From NCBI RefSeq assembly GCF_943736985.1, contig NZ_CALSFS010000006.1, forward strand, positions 1 through 64,000: a DNA stretch of 64,000 nucleotides. Reading direction: 5' to 3'. The notes beneath the pieces are model-generated. The model was given only the letters and a program-made list of their open reading frames with translations. It did not search any database and was not told the origin of the DNA. Both the position numbers and the translations under genes were made by a program. The DNA is from Clostridium sp. Marseille-Q2269 (GTDB taxonomy: Bacteria; Bacillota; Clostridia; Clostridiales; Clostridiaceae). Positions within the stretch are counted from its first letter, which is position 1; each line of letters starts with the position of its first letter. Shown one piece after another: positions 56,272 through 64,000 of the stretch.

Positions 56272-57231
56272 TTAATCGTATATTTTTTCCATGGCATTTT
56301 CCATAGTACCTCGGGCAAATACATTTATGCTAGAAGAATCTTTAGATACAGAAACAGGTTCAGAAGTCAGGTTTCCACCTAAGTTTTCCCAGCTACTCCA
56401 AGTAGATCCGTTCCAATATATATACATAAGTGTATTATTTCTACCGCGAGCAAAAACATCAATTCTATTTTGCCCTCTAGAAGAAGCACAAGGAGCGGAT
56501 GTTAAGAAACCACCTAGGTCTTGCCACTGACTCCAACTAGTTCCATTCCACCATTTATGAATTAAAGTATTATTTATACTACGAGCAAAAACATCAATTC
56601 TATTAAAACCCCAAGAAACTGCACCAGGACCAGAAGTTAGATTTCCACCTAGAGCCTCCCATTGACTCCAACTAGAACCATCCCACCATCTGTGATACAA
56701 TTGGTTATCTGATCCTCTAGCAAAGCAATCTAATCTATTAGAAGCCCAGGAACAAATGGTAGGAGCTGATGTAAGCTGTCCACCAAGATTTTCCCAACCA
56801 CTCCAACTGGAACCATCCCACCATTTATGATACATTGCATTATCGGTACTACGACCAACTACATCAATTCTATTAAATCCCCAAGATACAGCTTTAGGAG
56901 AAGAGGTTAATGTGCCACCAAGATTTTCCCAATAATTCCATCTATCATTATCAAACCAATTATGAACTAACTCACCATTTCTTCCTCTGGCAAATAAATC
57001 GATTCTATCATCAGACCAAGAAGAAGCCCCTAAGCCAGATGTAATATTTCCACCTAGATTGATCCAGTCACTCCAGGAGTCATCTTCATCTTCCAATTGA
57101 TCATATTCTTGTCTAAAGTTTCTATAATTCCCATCGATACCATTACAATATATTGAAAAATATGGACAGATAAAATCTTCATTTGTATCATAAGTATTAG
57201 GGTAATTCGGATTAAAAAAGAATGGATACAT
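56272..57231 (-). CDS. beta-propeller lectin-like protein with six DUF346-type repeats
   Basis: A 319-residue protein. After a 50-residue Tyr/Pro/Asn-rich start (MYPFFFNPNYPNTYDTNEDF) there are six consecutive 45-residue repeats, each of the form W-S-x-W-x-x-L-G-G-x-L-T-S-x-P ... N-R-I-D-V-F-A-R-G-x-x-N-x-L-x-H-x-W-W-[DN]-G-S-S. This is the pattern of PLL-like/DUF346 propellers that bind fucose or other sugars in surface pockets. No signal peptide is present, so it is cytoplasmic, released by lysis, or part of the spore surface, as the N-terminus resembles those of small coat proteins. The sixth repeat is degenerate (MENAMEKIYD). AAGGAG precedes the ATG. Confidence 0.82.
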   Translation of the reverse strand: MYPFFFNPNYPNTYDTNEDFICPYFSIYCNGIDGNYRNFRQEYDQLEDEDDSWSDWINLGGNITSGLGASSWSDDRIDLFARGRNGELVHNWFDNDRWNYWENLGGTLTSSPKAVSWGFNRIDVVGRSTDNAMYHKWWDGSSWSGWENLGGQLTSAPTICSWASNRLDCFARGSDNQLYHRWWDGSSWSQWEALGGNLTSGPGAVSWGFNRIDVFARSINNTLIHKWWNGTSWSQWQDLGGFLTSAPCASSRGQNRIDVFARGRNNTLMYIYWNGSTWSSWENLGGNLTSEPVSVSKDSSSINVFARGTMENAMEKIYD

Positions 57232-57323
57232 AGAAAACTCCTTTTAAAATTGCTCAATTTATAATATTCTATACCCTAAAATATGTTACAATTATATTCT
57301 AAAATACATAAGTGGAGAGTGAT

Positions 57324-57851
57324 ATGGTGACTTTTATACAAAACTTAGACATTTTTATACTGGACCTTATTCATAAAACTATTTCAAATAGTTTTATGGA
57401 TAAAATAATGATATTTATCACAAGTATAGGCAACTTAGGACTAATTTGGATAGGAATATCATTAATATTATTATTAAATAAGAAATATAGAAAAGTAGGA
57501 GTATTATGTATAGCCGCTTTATTATTAGATACAATTTTGGTGGATTTATTAATTAAGAACATAGTACAAAGGGGAAGACCCTTTACAGCCATAGAAGGAA
57601 TAAATTTATTAGTTAAAGCTCCTAAAAGTTTTTCTTTCCCATCAGGGCATACAGCTGCATCTTTTGCTATAGCTACAGTTATATGGAAAGAACTAAAAAT
57701 ATTTAGAATACCAGTTCTTATATTAGCGTCTTTAATAGCCTTTTCAAGATTATATTTATATGTCCATTATCCTTCAGATATATTGCTAGGAATATTAGCA
57801 GGGGTAATTAGTGCTAATATAGTTATTTATATTTATAAGAAAAAATTCTAA
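57324..57851 (+). CDS. PAP2 family phosphatase
   Basis: A 175-residue membrane phosphatase with six helices and the three PAP2 motifs: KNIVQRGRPF (KxxxxxxRP), PSGHTAASF (PSGH) and SRLYLYVHYPSDILLG (SRxxxxxHxxxD). It likely removes phosphate from a lipid pyrophosphate such as undecaprenyl or from phosphatidate. ATG 57324 has GGAG six bases upstream; the GTG at 57312 overlaps the site. A MITE-like palindrome directly follows its stop and could end the transcript. Confidence 0.9.
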   Translation: MVTFIQNLDIFILDLIHKTISNSFMDKIMIFITSIGNLGLIWIGISLILLLNKKYRKVGVLCIAALLLDTILVDLLIKNIVQRGRPFTAIEGINLLVKAPKSFSFPSGHTAASFAIATVIWKELKIFRIPVLILASLIAFSRLYLYVHYPSDILLGILAGVISANIVIYIYKKKF

Positions 57852-57861
57852 AATTATATAA

Positions 57862-57958
57862 GGGGCTGTCGCACTAAGAATAAATACTACAATATATTGT
57901 GTTAACTTTAAACTATAAAACAATATATTGTGCTTAAATTCTTTAATGCGACAGCCCC
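57862..57958. repeat. 97-bp palindromic MITE-like repeat, copy 2
   Basis: Perfect outer inverted repeats GGGGCTGTCGCA/TGCGACAGCCCC, then imperfect inner pairing (CAATATATTGTGTTAACTTT and its mirrored half). It is in opposite orientation to copy 1 at 51923. No ORF fits, so it is non-autonomous. The GGGGCTGTCGCA end resembles termini of larger insertion sequences. Confidence 0.88.
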
Positions 57959-58046
57959 TTTTTAGGGCAAATAATCATTTACAAGTATGACATTTATTGT
58001 TAAAGAAAATTTTAAAAAATTTTAATATAAATAGCAAAAAATAGCA

Positions 58047-58102
58047 TTGACTTTAAGTCATTTTAGTATATAATTAGTATTATAATAAATGACTTTAAGT
58101 CA
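58047..58102 (+). promoter_or_regulatory. promoter with two identical palindromic operators
   Basis: TGACTTTAAGTCA occurs at 58048-58060 and 58090-58102, 42 bases apart (about four helical turns). The first overlaps a -35 TTGACT (58047-58052); a -10 TATAAT lies at 58069-58074; the second is just after the expected start of transcription. This is the layout of a strong repressor-controlled promoter for the MMPL-YhgE operon. A TetR or MarR-type repressor is expected but not encoded nearby. Confidence 0.75.
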
Positions 58103-58185
58103 TTATATCTTTATAATTATAGATAGAATACGGGGAGCGTATACACAAATCATAAGTTTTAAATTTGTATGGGGAGATGATTCCA

Positions 58186-60282
58186 GTGAAAAAATTTGGA
58201 AAGTTTATTACAGAAAAGAGGGTATTAGTTCTTATAGTAGCAATAGTTTTATTAATACCATCTTTTTATGGAATGGCAAAAACTAAGATAAACTATGACA
58301 TATTATCTTATCTTCCAGAGCGATTAGATACGGTAAAAGGGCAAAAGGTATTAGATAAAACTTTCTCTAGTGCGGCAACATCTATGTTAGTAATTGATAA
58401 TATGGAATCTAAAGATGTAATAAAGATTAAAGATAAAATAGCCAAAGTTGATGGTGTAGAAAAAGTACTTGGTATAGATGATGTAAAGGATGCATCTATT
58501 CCTAAAGAAATACTACCAGACAAAATAAAGAATACAGTATATAGTAAAAATTCTACGTTGGTACTTATAAAGTTTAAAGAATCAACAGCATCTGAAAGAA
58601 CACAAGAAGCTATAGCAAATATAAGGACACATTTGAATAAACAATGCTTTTTAAGTGGAATGTCAGCAATAATAAAGGATACTAAAGATTTATCAGATAA
58701 AGAAGCTCCTTTTTATGTATTAATAGCAGTAACTTTATCAGTAATAGTTTTAATGCTTACTATGGAATCTACAATAGTGCCGTTTATATTCATTATATCT
58801 ATAGGATTTGCAGTTGCCTATAATATGGGAACCAATATATTTTTAGGAGAAATATCTTATATAACTAAGTCCCTGGCAGCGGTGCTCCAATTGGGAGTTA
58901 CTATGGATTACTCAATATTTCTACTTCATAGATATGAAGAGGAAAAAGAAAAATATGAAGATAGAAATAAAGCTATGGCAGAGGCTGTAAGTAACACTTT
59001 TACTGCCATAGGGGGAAGCTCTCTTACAACTATAGCAGGATTTTTAGCATTATGTGCAATGGATCTAACTTTAGGAAAAGATATAGGAATTGTAATGGCA
59101 AAAGGAGTAATTTTAGGAGTTGTGTGTACGGTAACAATACTGCCAGCTTTCATATTGCATTTTGATAAAGCTATCCATAAATATACTCATAAAACTATAT
59201 TGCCAGAATTCAATAAAACAGCAAAATTAGTAACTAAAAAATATAAAGTATTTATAGCTATATTCTTAATAGCTTTTTTACCAGCAGTATATGGAGAAAG
59301 AAATACCCAGGTTTATTATAATCTAGATGAAACATTACCTAAGGATATGCAATCTATTGTAGCTTTAAGTAAATTAAAAGATGATTACAATATGACAACA
59401 ACCCATTTCATAATAGTAAAAGATACAGTTAAACCTTATAAAATAAGAGAAATGACAGAAAAGATAGAAAATGTAGATGGAATAGGTACAGTACTATCCT
59501 ATGATAAAATCATAGGATCATCCATACCAGAAAACTTTTTACCAGCGGAAATAAAAGATAATTTTAAAAAAGGTGGCTACAATTTAATAATAGCAAATTC
59601 AAAATATAAAGCAGCTAGAGCTGAAGAAAATGCACAAATATCAGAAATAAATAAAATAGTAAAAAATTATGATAAAGAAGCCATGGTAGCAGGAGAAGGA
59701 CCTTTAACAAAAGATTTAATAGAAATTGCAGATAAAGATTTTAAAAATGTAAGTTATGTTTCTATATTGGCCATATTTGCAATAATATTCTTTGTGTTTA
59801 AATCAATATCAATTCCAGTAATATTGGTATCAGCCATTCAATTAGCTATATTTATAAATATGGGAATACCTTGTTATACAGGAACGGTAATACCGTTTGT
59901 GGCTTCTATAGTAATAGGAACTATACAGCTAGGAGCTACGGTAGATTATGCCATATTAATTACAAATAGATTTAAAGAAGAGTTAGGTAATGGATATAAC
60001 AAATTTGATGCCATGAACAGGGCAATACAAGGGTCAACTAAATCTATAATAACTAGTTCACTAACATTCTTTAGTGCAACTGCAGGGGTTGCTATTGTTT
60101 CTAAGATGCAATTAATTGATAGCTTGTGTATATTAATGGCTCGTGGAGCTATTATAAGTATGTTTGTTACAGTATTTATATTACCATCCATATTGTTAGT
60201 TACAGAACCTTTAATAGCTAAGACATCAAGAGGATGGAGAAAAGCTAATCCAAGAAAAGAAACAAATGAAATGTCAGCTTAA
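58186..60282 (+). CDS. MMPL/RND family transporter
   Basis: A 698-residue exporter made of two similar halves, each with one helix, a large extracellular loop and five helices. TMDYSIFLLHRYEEEKEKYE in the first half and ATVDYAILITNRFKEELGNG in the second carry the conserved Asp-Tyr pairs used for proton relay. MMPL proteins of this type move lipids or amphipathic compounds across the membrane. GTG 58186 is chosen because GGGGAG lies about ten bases upstream; ATG 58177 is too close to the site. The YhgE-like gene follows after 31 bases, and both are behind the dual operator at 58048. Confidence 0.88.
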   Translation: MKKFGKFITEKRVLVLIVAIVLLIPSFYGMAKTKINYDILSYLPERLDTVKGQKVLDKTFSSAATSMLVIDNMESKDVIKIKDKIAKVDGVEKVLGIDDVKDASIPKEILPDKIKNTVYSKNSTLVLIKFKESTASERTQEAIANIRTHLNKQCFLSGMSAIIKDTKDLSDKEAPFYVLIAVTLSVIVLMLTMESTIVPFIFIISIGFAVAYNMGTNIFLGEISYITKSLAAVLQLGVTMDYSIFLLHRYEEEKEKYEDRNKAMAEAVSNTFTAIGGSSLTTIAGFLALCAMDLTLGKDIGIVMAKGVILGVVCTVTILPAFILHFDKAIHKYTHKTILPEFNKTAKLVTKKYKVFIAIFLIAFLPAVYGERNTQVYYNLDETLPKDMQSIVALSKLKDDYNMTTTHFIIVKDTVKPYKIREMTEKIENVDGIGTVLSYDKIIGSSIPENFLPAEIKDNFKKGGYNLIIANSKYKAARAEENAQISEINKIVKNYDKEAMVAGEGPLTKDLIEIADKDFKNVSYVSILAIFAIIFFVFKSISIPVILVSAIQLAIFINMGIPCYTGTVIPFVASIVIGTIQLGATVDYAILITNRFKEELGNGYNKFDAMNRAIQGSTKSIITSSLTFFSATAGVAIVSKMQLIDSLCILMARGAIISMFVTVFILPSILLVTEPLIAKTSRGWRKANPRKETNEMSA

Positions 60283-60313
60283 AATATAAGTAAAATTTGA
60301 GGAGATGGTTAGA

Positions 60314-62908
60314 ATGAATTATAAATGCATGTCTAAAAAAGTTGCAAGTTTAGTTATAATAGGTTCAATACTTAGTTCCAATGCGGTATATGCTGCAGAT
60401 ACTATTAAAAAAGATGAATCAGTTTTTGTTACATTAAATCAAAACGGTGTCATAAAAGAAAAGATAGTTAGTGATTGGTTACATTCAGAAAATGCGGGGA
60501 TAAGTATAAAAGATAAATCAGAATTAACAGGAATAAAAAATATAAAAGGTAATGAAAAACCTGAAATATCAGGAGATCAGTTAACTTGGAAAACAAATAA
60601 GAAAGATATATTTTATCAAGGGAAAACAGATAAAAAATTACCTATAGAATCAGAAATAGTTTATAAATTAAATGGAGAAGAAGTAAAACCACAAGAGTTA
60701 GCAGGAAAATCAGGACAAGTAACTATTAATATAAAAATAAAAAATAAAGATGCACATAAAGTAAAAGTAAATGGAGGGGAAAGAACTATATATACTCCCT
60801 TTGCAGTAGCTACATTGGTAAATCTTCCAATAGATAAATTTACAAATGTACAAGTAACTGGAGGAGAAATAATATCTGATGGAAATAACCAAGCTATAGC
60901 ATTTATAGCTATTCCAGGATTGAAAGAAAGCTTAAATGTGGATGAAAATTTATTAAATATAGATTTAAAAGATGAAATAGAAATAAGAGCAGATGTTGTT
61001 GATTTTGAACTGGCACCTATAATGATGACAGCAACAACTAAGATACCTGAAATAGATAAGATAGAAAAGTCAGATAAAATAGATGATCTACAGAAGGATA
61101 TAAATAATTTAAAAGATGCTACATCACAATTGGAACAGGGAGCTTTTAAGATGGCAGATGGTAGTAATGAATTATCAAATCACCTTAAGGATCTAGCAAA
61201 AGGAAATAGTGAATTGGCAAGTGGATTAGGCATTTATTCTAGTGCCATAGAACAACTATCAAACGGTTCATCTCAATTATATGATGGTAATAGATTATTA
61301 GCAGAAAATCTAGATTTATTTAATAGATCTGTAGGAGAAAAGACATCAAGAGCTGGAGAATTAATAGCAGGCATTAAAAAATATACGGGTGGAGTGAATG
61401 AAGTCAAAAATGGTGCATTAAAATTAAATGCTGGTGTACCACAGTTAAGCGGTGGAGCAGAGAAGTTAGGAAAAGGATCTGTTGAGTATAGTAATGGAGC
61501 TAAACGATTTGCACAAAGTAGTGATGAGTATGCAAAAGGTGCTTCTGAATTAGCACAAAAAGTGAAAAATAACTCTGGAGATTTATCAAATGGTGCAAAT
61601 AAACTTCATGATAGTTCAACGCAATTAGAAGCGGGTGCAAAAAATATAGCAGATAAAACAGGACAATTAAGTGAAGGAGCAAGAAACATAGCGGACAAAA
61701 CAGAAGGATTAAAAGATGGTAGTCAAAACATTTTAGGGGGAATGGATGAAGCTGTAGGAGCTATAGACAATATTAAAGGTGCTAAACAGGAAGAAAGTAA
61801 TACAATAAATAATGCTCTAGAAAATATGAGAAATTTAAGATCAGTAGCAAGTGAAATAAAAGATGAAGAGCAAAGAGCATCAATTTTAGAAAAAATAGAT
61901 GAGCAAATAGGTTCATTAGAAAGAGTACAGCAGGGTAGTAGTGAAGTACTTGGAGGATTATCAAGTTTGCAAGATAAATTAGGAGAAGCTAAAGCAGGAG
62001 CTGAAAGAGTAAGCGGTGGAATAAATGAATTGGAACAAGGACAAACAAATCTAGCTAATGGATTAGAAGAACTTAATAATGGAGTAAATGGTTATTCAAA
62101 TAAAATGTCAGAACTCAGTGAGGGAGCTAAAAAACTTAATGATGGAGTATCAGATTTAAACCCTACATTGGGAGAAGCAGTAGGAAAATTAAATGAAGGC
62201 AGTAAAGGATTAAAAGAAGGAGCAAATCAATTAGGTGGAAGTTCTTTGGATCTTATGAAAGGATCAAGTGATTTTGTTAATGGATCAAAACAAGCTGTAG
62301 CTGGAATAAAAGGATTATCCTCAGGATTGTCTCAGTTAGATTCAAAATCCAATGAGTTAGTAAGTGGATCAAATCAATTAAATGGCGGATTGGGGTTAAT
62401 AAAGGGATCTACACAACAATTAAGTGTTGCAGGAGGAAGGTTAAGCTTTGGAGCAGGTGCATTGAATACTGGTGTTAATGCTATAAGTTCAGCAGGAAAG
62501 CAACTTGGTGCAGGAGCAAAAGAGGCTAGTCAAGGAGCAAATCAAATTAGTGCAGGAGCAAATAAATTAGCTAATGGAAGTAAAGAATTGAGTGTAAATA
62601 TGACAAAATATAATAACCAAGGCATAAAGAAAATGGATAATGAGGTAGGTACAAAGATAACAGATGTAAAAGAAATATTTGATGTAAAAGATGAAATTGT
62701 TAATTTATCTAAAAATTATGGAACCTTCACAGGACTAGAAAAAAATATGGAAGGTAACGTTAAGTTTATCATGAGGACAGATGAGATAAAGAAGCCCAAA
62801 AAAGAAGAAGTTAAAAAAGAAGAAAAAAAATCAACAGAGAACAAAGCATCTACGGGAAACGAAAAAAAAGGCGGAATAAGTAAATTAATAAAAGCTTTAT
62901 TTAGTTAA
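60314..62908 (+). CDS. YhgE-like exported coiled-coil repeat protein
   Basis: An 864-residue protein with a signal peptide (MNYKCMSKKVASLVIIGSIL, then SSNAVYAADT, cleavage likely after AYA-like VYA), an N-terminal domain of about 230 residues, and a long stretch (250-790) of short repeats of the form L-x-x-G-[AS]-x-x-L-[AS]-x-G, the X-X-X repeat of YhgE/Pip-type proteins, forming long helical coils. The end is Lys/Glu-rich. Unlike full YhgE there is no set of C-terminal membrane helices, so the partner MMPL protein probably supplies the membrane part. It may act as an extracellular stalk or adaptor. GAGGAG precedes ATG 60314. Confidence 0.8.
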   Translation: MNYKCMSKKVASLVIIGSILSSNAVYAADTIKKDESVFVTLNQNGVIKEKIVSDWLHSENAGISIKDKSELTGIKNIKGNEKPEISGDQLTWKTNKKDIFYQGKTDKKLPIESEIVYKLNGEEVKPQELAGKSGQVTINIKIKNKDAHKVKVNGGERTIYTPFAVATLVNLPIDKFTNVQVTGGEIISDGNNQAIAFIAIPGLKESLNVDENLLNIDLKDEIEIRADVVDFELAPIMMTATTKIPEIDKIEKSDKIDDLQKDINNLKDATSQLEQGAFKMADGSNELSNHLKDLAKGNSELASGLGIYSSAIEQLSNGSSQLYDGNRLLAENLDLFNRSVGEKTSRAGELIAGIKKYTGGVNEVKNGALKLNAGVPQLSGGAEKLGKGSVEYSNGAKRFAQSSDEYAKGASELAQKVKNNSGDLSNGANKLHDSSTQLEAGAKNIADKTGQLSEGARNIADKTEGLKDGSQNILGGMDEAVGAIDNIKGAKQEESNTINNALENMRNLRSVASEIKDEEQRASILEKIDEQIGSLERVQQGSSEVLGGLSSLQDKLGEAKAGAERVSGGINELEQGQTNLANGLEELNNGVNGYSNKMSELSEGAKKLNDGVSDLNPTLGEAVGKLNEGSKGLKEGANQLGGSSLDLMKGSSDFVNGSKQAVAGIKGLSSGLSQLDSKSNELVSGSNQLNGGLGLIKGSTQQLSVAGGRLSFGAGALNTGVNAISSAGKQLGAGAKEASQGANQISAGANKLANGSKELSVNMTKYNNQGIKKMDNEVGTKITDVKEIFDVKDEIVNLSKNYGTFTGLEKNMEGNVKFIMRTDEIKKPKKEEVKKEEKKSTENKASTGNEKKGGISKLIKALFS

Positions 62909-62921
62909 CTTCTATTATAAA

Positions 62922-62957
62922 AAGGCAGTTCTTAATAATTAAGAGCTGTCTTTTTTA
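62922..62957 (+). terminator. terminator of the MMPL-YhgE operon
   Basis: AAGGCAGTTCTTAAT pairs with ATTAAGAGCTGTCTT through two G-U wobbles, followed by TTTTT. Confidence 0.85.
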
Positions 62958-63349
62958 TATTCACTTTTATATTCATTATTAAATAATTTCTTCATATATT
63001 ATTAAAGACGATATTTAAACAATACATTCGTAATAATTTTCAAATAAGTTTTATTTAGTTCTAATTAATATATTTAAAGTGATAAAAGATGATGTAGATT
63101 TAATTTTGAATAAGTAAATGATAAAAGTATTTTGAGTTTAATTTATACAAGGCAGGTGATGAGAAAGTGATGTAAAATTTAATAAATTTATTAAATTAAG
63201 AGATTTAATTTATAGTAGCTTTTATATAATAAATAAGGTTAAAAATAACTATTATAGCTATTATTTATTAACAGATTTTAATAAGTTTGTAACCCAAATT
63301 TACATTTGAATTAGTATTATTATAATGAAAGTTTTTGGAGGCTATTAAT
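62958..63349. other. intergenic region before the deacetylase gene
   Basis: About 390 bases of AT-rich sequence without a credible gene or hairpin. The promoter of the deacetylase gene is probably near 63300-63330 (TTACATTTGAATTAG ... TATAATG, with TATAAT at 63321-63326). Confidence 0.4.
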
Positions 63350-64000
63350 ATGGACAAAAAAAATAAAATTTTACTAGTGACAATATATGCTTTGCTTTTT
63401 TTTATAGGTTTCTTTGTCACCAAAAACATAATAGATAAAAATAATGAAAAGCAAGCTATTCAGGAAGAAGTAACTAAAGCTAATAGTAAAATGACTATGA
63501 AACACATGGATGATAAAGTAGTTTTTAATGAATATATAAAGGATAAATATGATGCTAAAGAAGTATTTCGTAAAGATGGTAAAAAGATAGCTTTTTTAAC
63601 TTTCGATGATGGACCAAGCTATCTAACTAATGATATATTGGATATATTAAAAAAGTATGATATAAAGGGGACCTTTTTTATAGTAGGAAATATGGCAAAA
63701 GGGAATAGAAATATAATAGAAAGAGAAATTAAAGAAGGGCATTCTATAGGAAATCACAGTTATACTCATAATTATAAAGATATTTATTCTAGTGTAGATG
63801 CTTTTATAAATGAAGTAGATAGAACTCAAAATGTTATAAAATCCATAGTAGGATCTAATTATAATATAAAATTAGTAAGATTTCCAGGAGGGTCTTTTGG
63901 GGATAAATTGGAACCTTATAAACAAGCTATACTTAAAAAAGGTTATTATAATATGGATTGGAATGCTTTAAATGGAGATGCAGAAGGGAATAATATACCT
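63350..64000 (+). CDS. polysaccharide deacetylase, membrane-anchored (partial)
   Basis: The first 217 codons are present; the gene runs off the right edge. A membrane helix at 7-24 anchors the protein outside the cell. The NodB-type domain begins near 75: TFDDGPS (84-90; Asp86, Asp87 catalytic and metal-binding), HSIGNHSYTH (131-140; His136 and His140 metal ligands) and RFPGGSFGDK. It should remove N-acetyl groups from peptidoglycan or a related polymer, as PgdA-like enzymes do. GGAGG before ATG at 63350 supports the start. Confidence 0.9.
   Translation, partial: MDKKNKILLVTIYALLFFIGFFVTKNIIDKNNEKQAIQEEVTKANSKMTMKHMDDKVVFNEYIKDKYDAKEVFRKDGKKIAFLTFDDGPSYLTNDILDILKKYDIKGTFFIVGNMAKGNRNIIEREIKEGHSIGNHSYTHNYKDIYSSVDAFINEVDRTQNVIKSIVGSNYNIKLVRFPGGSFGDKLEPYKQAILKKGYYNMDWNALNGDAEGNNIP

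Noticed and set aside
58089-58286. 65-codon plus-strand frame beginning inside the second operator
   Set aside because: It overlaps the MMPL start region out of frame and has no ribosome-binding site or similarity.
61100-62600. Repetitive sequence suggestive of a CRISPR or DNA tandem array
   Set aside because: The periodicity comes from the L-x-x-G protein repeats of the YhgE-like gene; base-level units are neither identical nor separated by spacers.

Overview
The window is very AT-rich, low-GC Gram-positive DNA with strong AGGAGG-type ribosome-binding sites. Gene content (two agrBD quorum-sensing loci, tandem adhE genes, LrgAB, DUF3793, YhgE/MMPL, bacitracin-type ABC clusters) points to a Clostridium, most like proteolytic C. 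botulinum (group I) or C. sporogenes. This assignment rests on gene recognition, not on a search. No rRNA, tRNA or CRISPR array was seen.

Layout. 1-2.1 kb: tail of an upstream gene, an AT-rich membrane protein, a tiny membrane peptide, then a minus-strand YvrJ-DUF1659-DUF2922 trio whose DUF1659 gene is frameshifted. 2.1-2.8 kb: an internally deleted IS5-type element. 3.1-7.4 kb: alpha-glucoside PTS permease, GH4 6-phospho-alpha-glucosidase and an RpiR regulator, with a CcpA-type cre site upstream. 7.4-10.1 kb: cold-shock protein, DUF1003 protein and Rrf2 regulator, interleaved with two decayed paralogues and a duplicated RpiR tail. 10.2-13 kb: a minus-strand two-component system with a small membrane-anchored protein encoded between kinase and regulator.

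13.5-16.3 kb is a graveyard: broken AraC gene, truncated IS21 and IS3 elements, broken ABC exporter. 16.5-18.7 kb is a guanine-riboswitch-controlled pbuX-xpt operon. 19-25.1 kb is a regulator / two ABC transporters / histidine kinase cluster of the lantibiotic or bacitracin immunity type. It is followed by a collapsed Bce-type module (25.1-27.6 kb) that has lost its regulator, the end of bceA and the start of bceB. 27.8-33.1 kb: lrgAB, WYL regulator with a zinc-ribbon protein, an SplB-like radical SAM protein, a UPF0371 protein.

33.3-44.1 kb is the most unusual stretch. Two agrB-agrD loci are each preceded by a stand-alone membrane protein resembling the sensor half of AgrC. Each is followed by a large membrane protein with a common N-terminal sensor block but different outputs: GGDEF plus HD-GYP at agr1, PAS plus HisKA kinase at agr2. 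A third sensor/kinase pair lies between them without agrBD. No LytTR regulator (AgrA) is present. Signal production, a split sensor and c-di-GMP or phosphorelay output thus appear linked.

44.3-64 kb is mostly metabolic and envelope genes: a TtcA-like PP-loop protein; a cupin regulator with an amino-acid permease and an M24 peptidase; tandem adhE genes with matching promoters and Rex-like boxes; a DUF2325-DUF3793 pair; a six-repeat lectin-like propeller protein; a PAP2 phosphatase; an MMPL-YhgE pair behind duplicated palindromic operators; and the start of a polysaccharide deacetylase. Two copies of a 97-bp palindromic MITE-like repeat lie at 51.9 and 57.9 kb.
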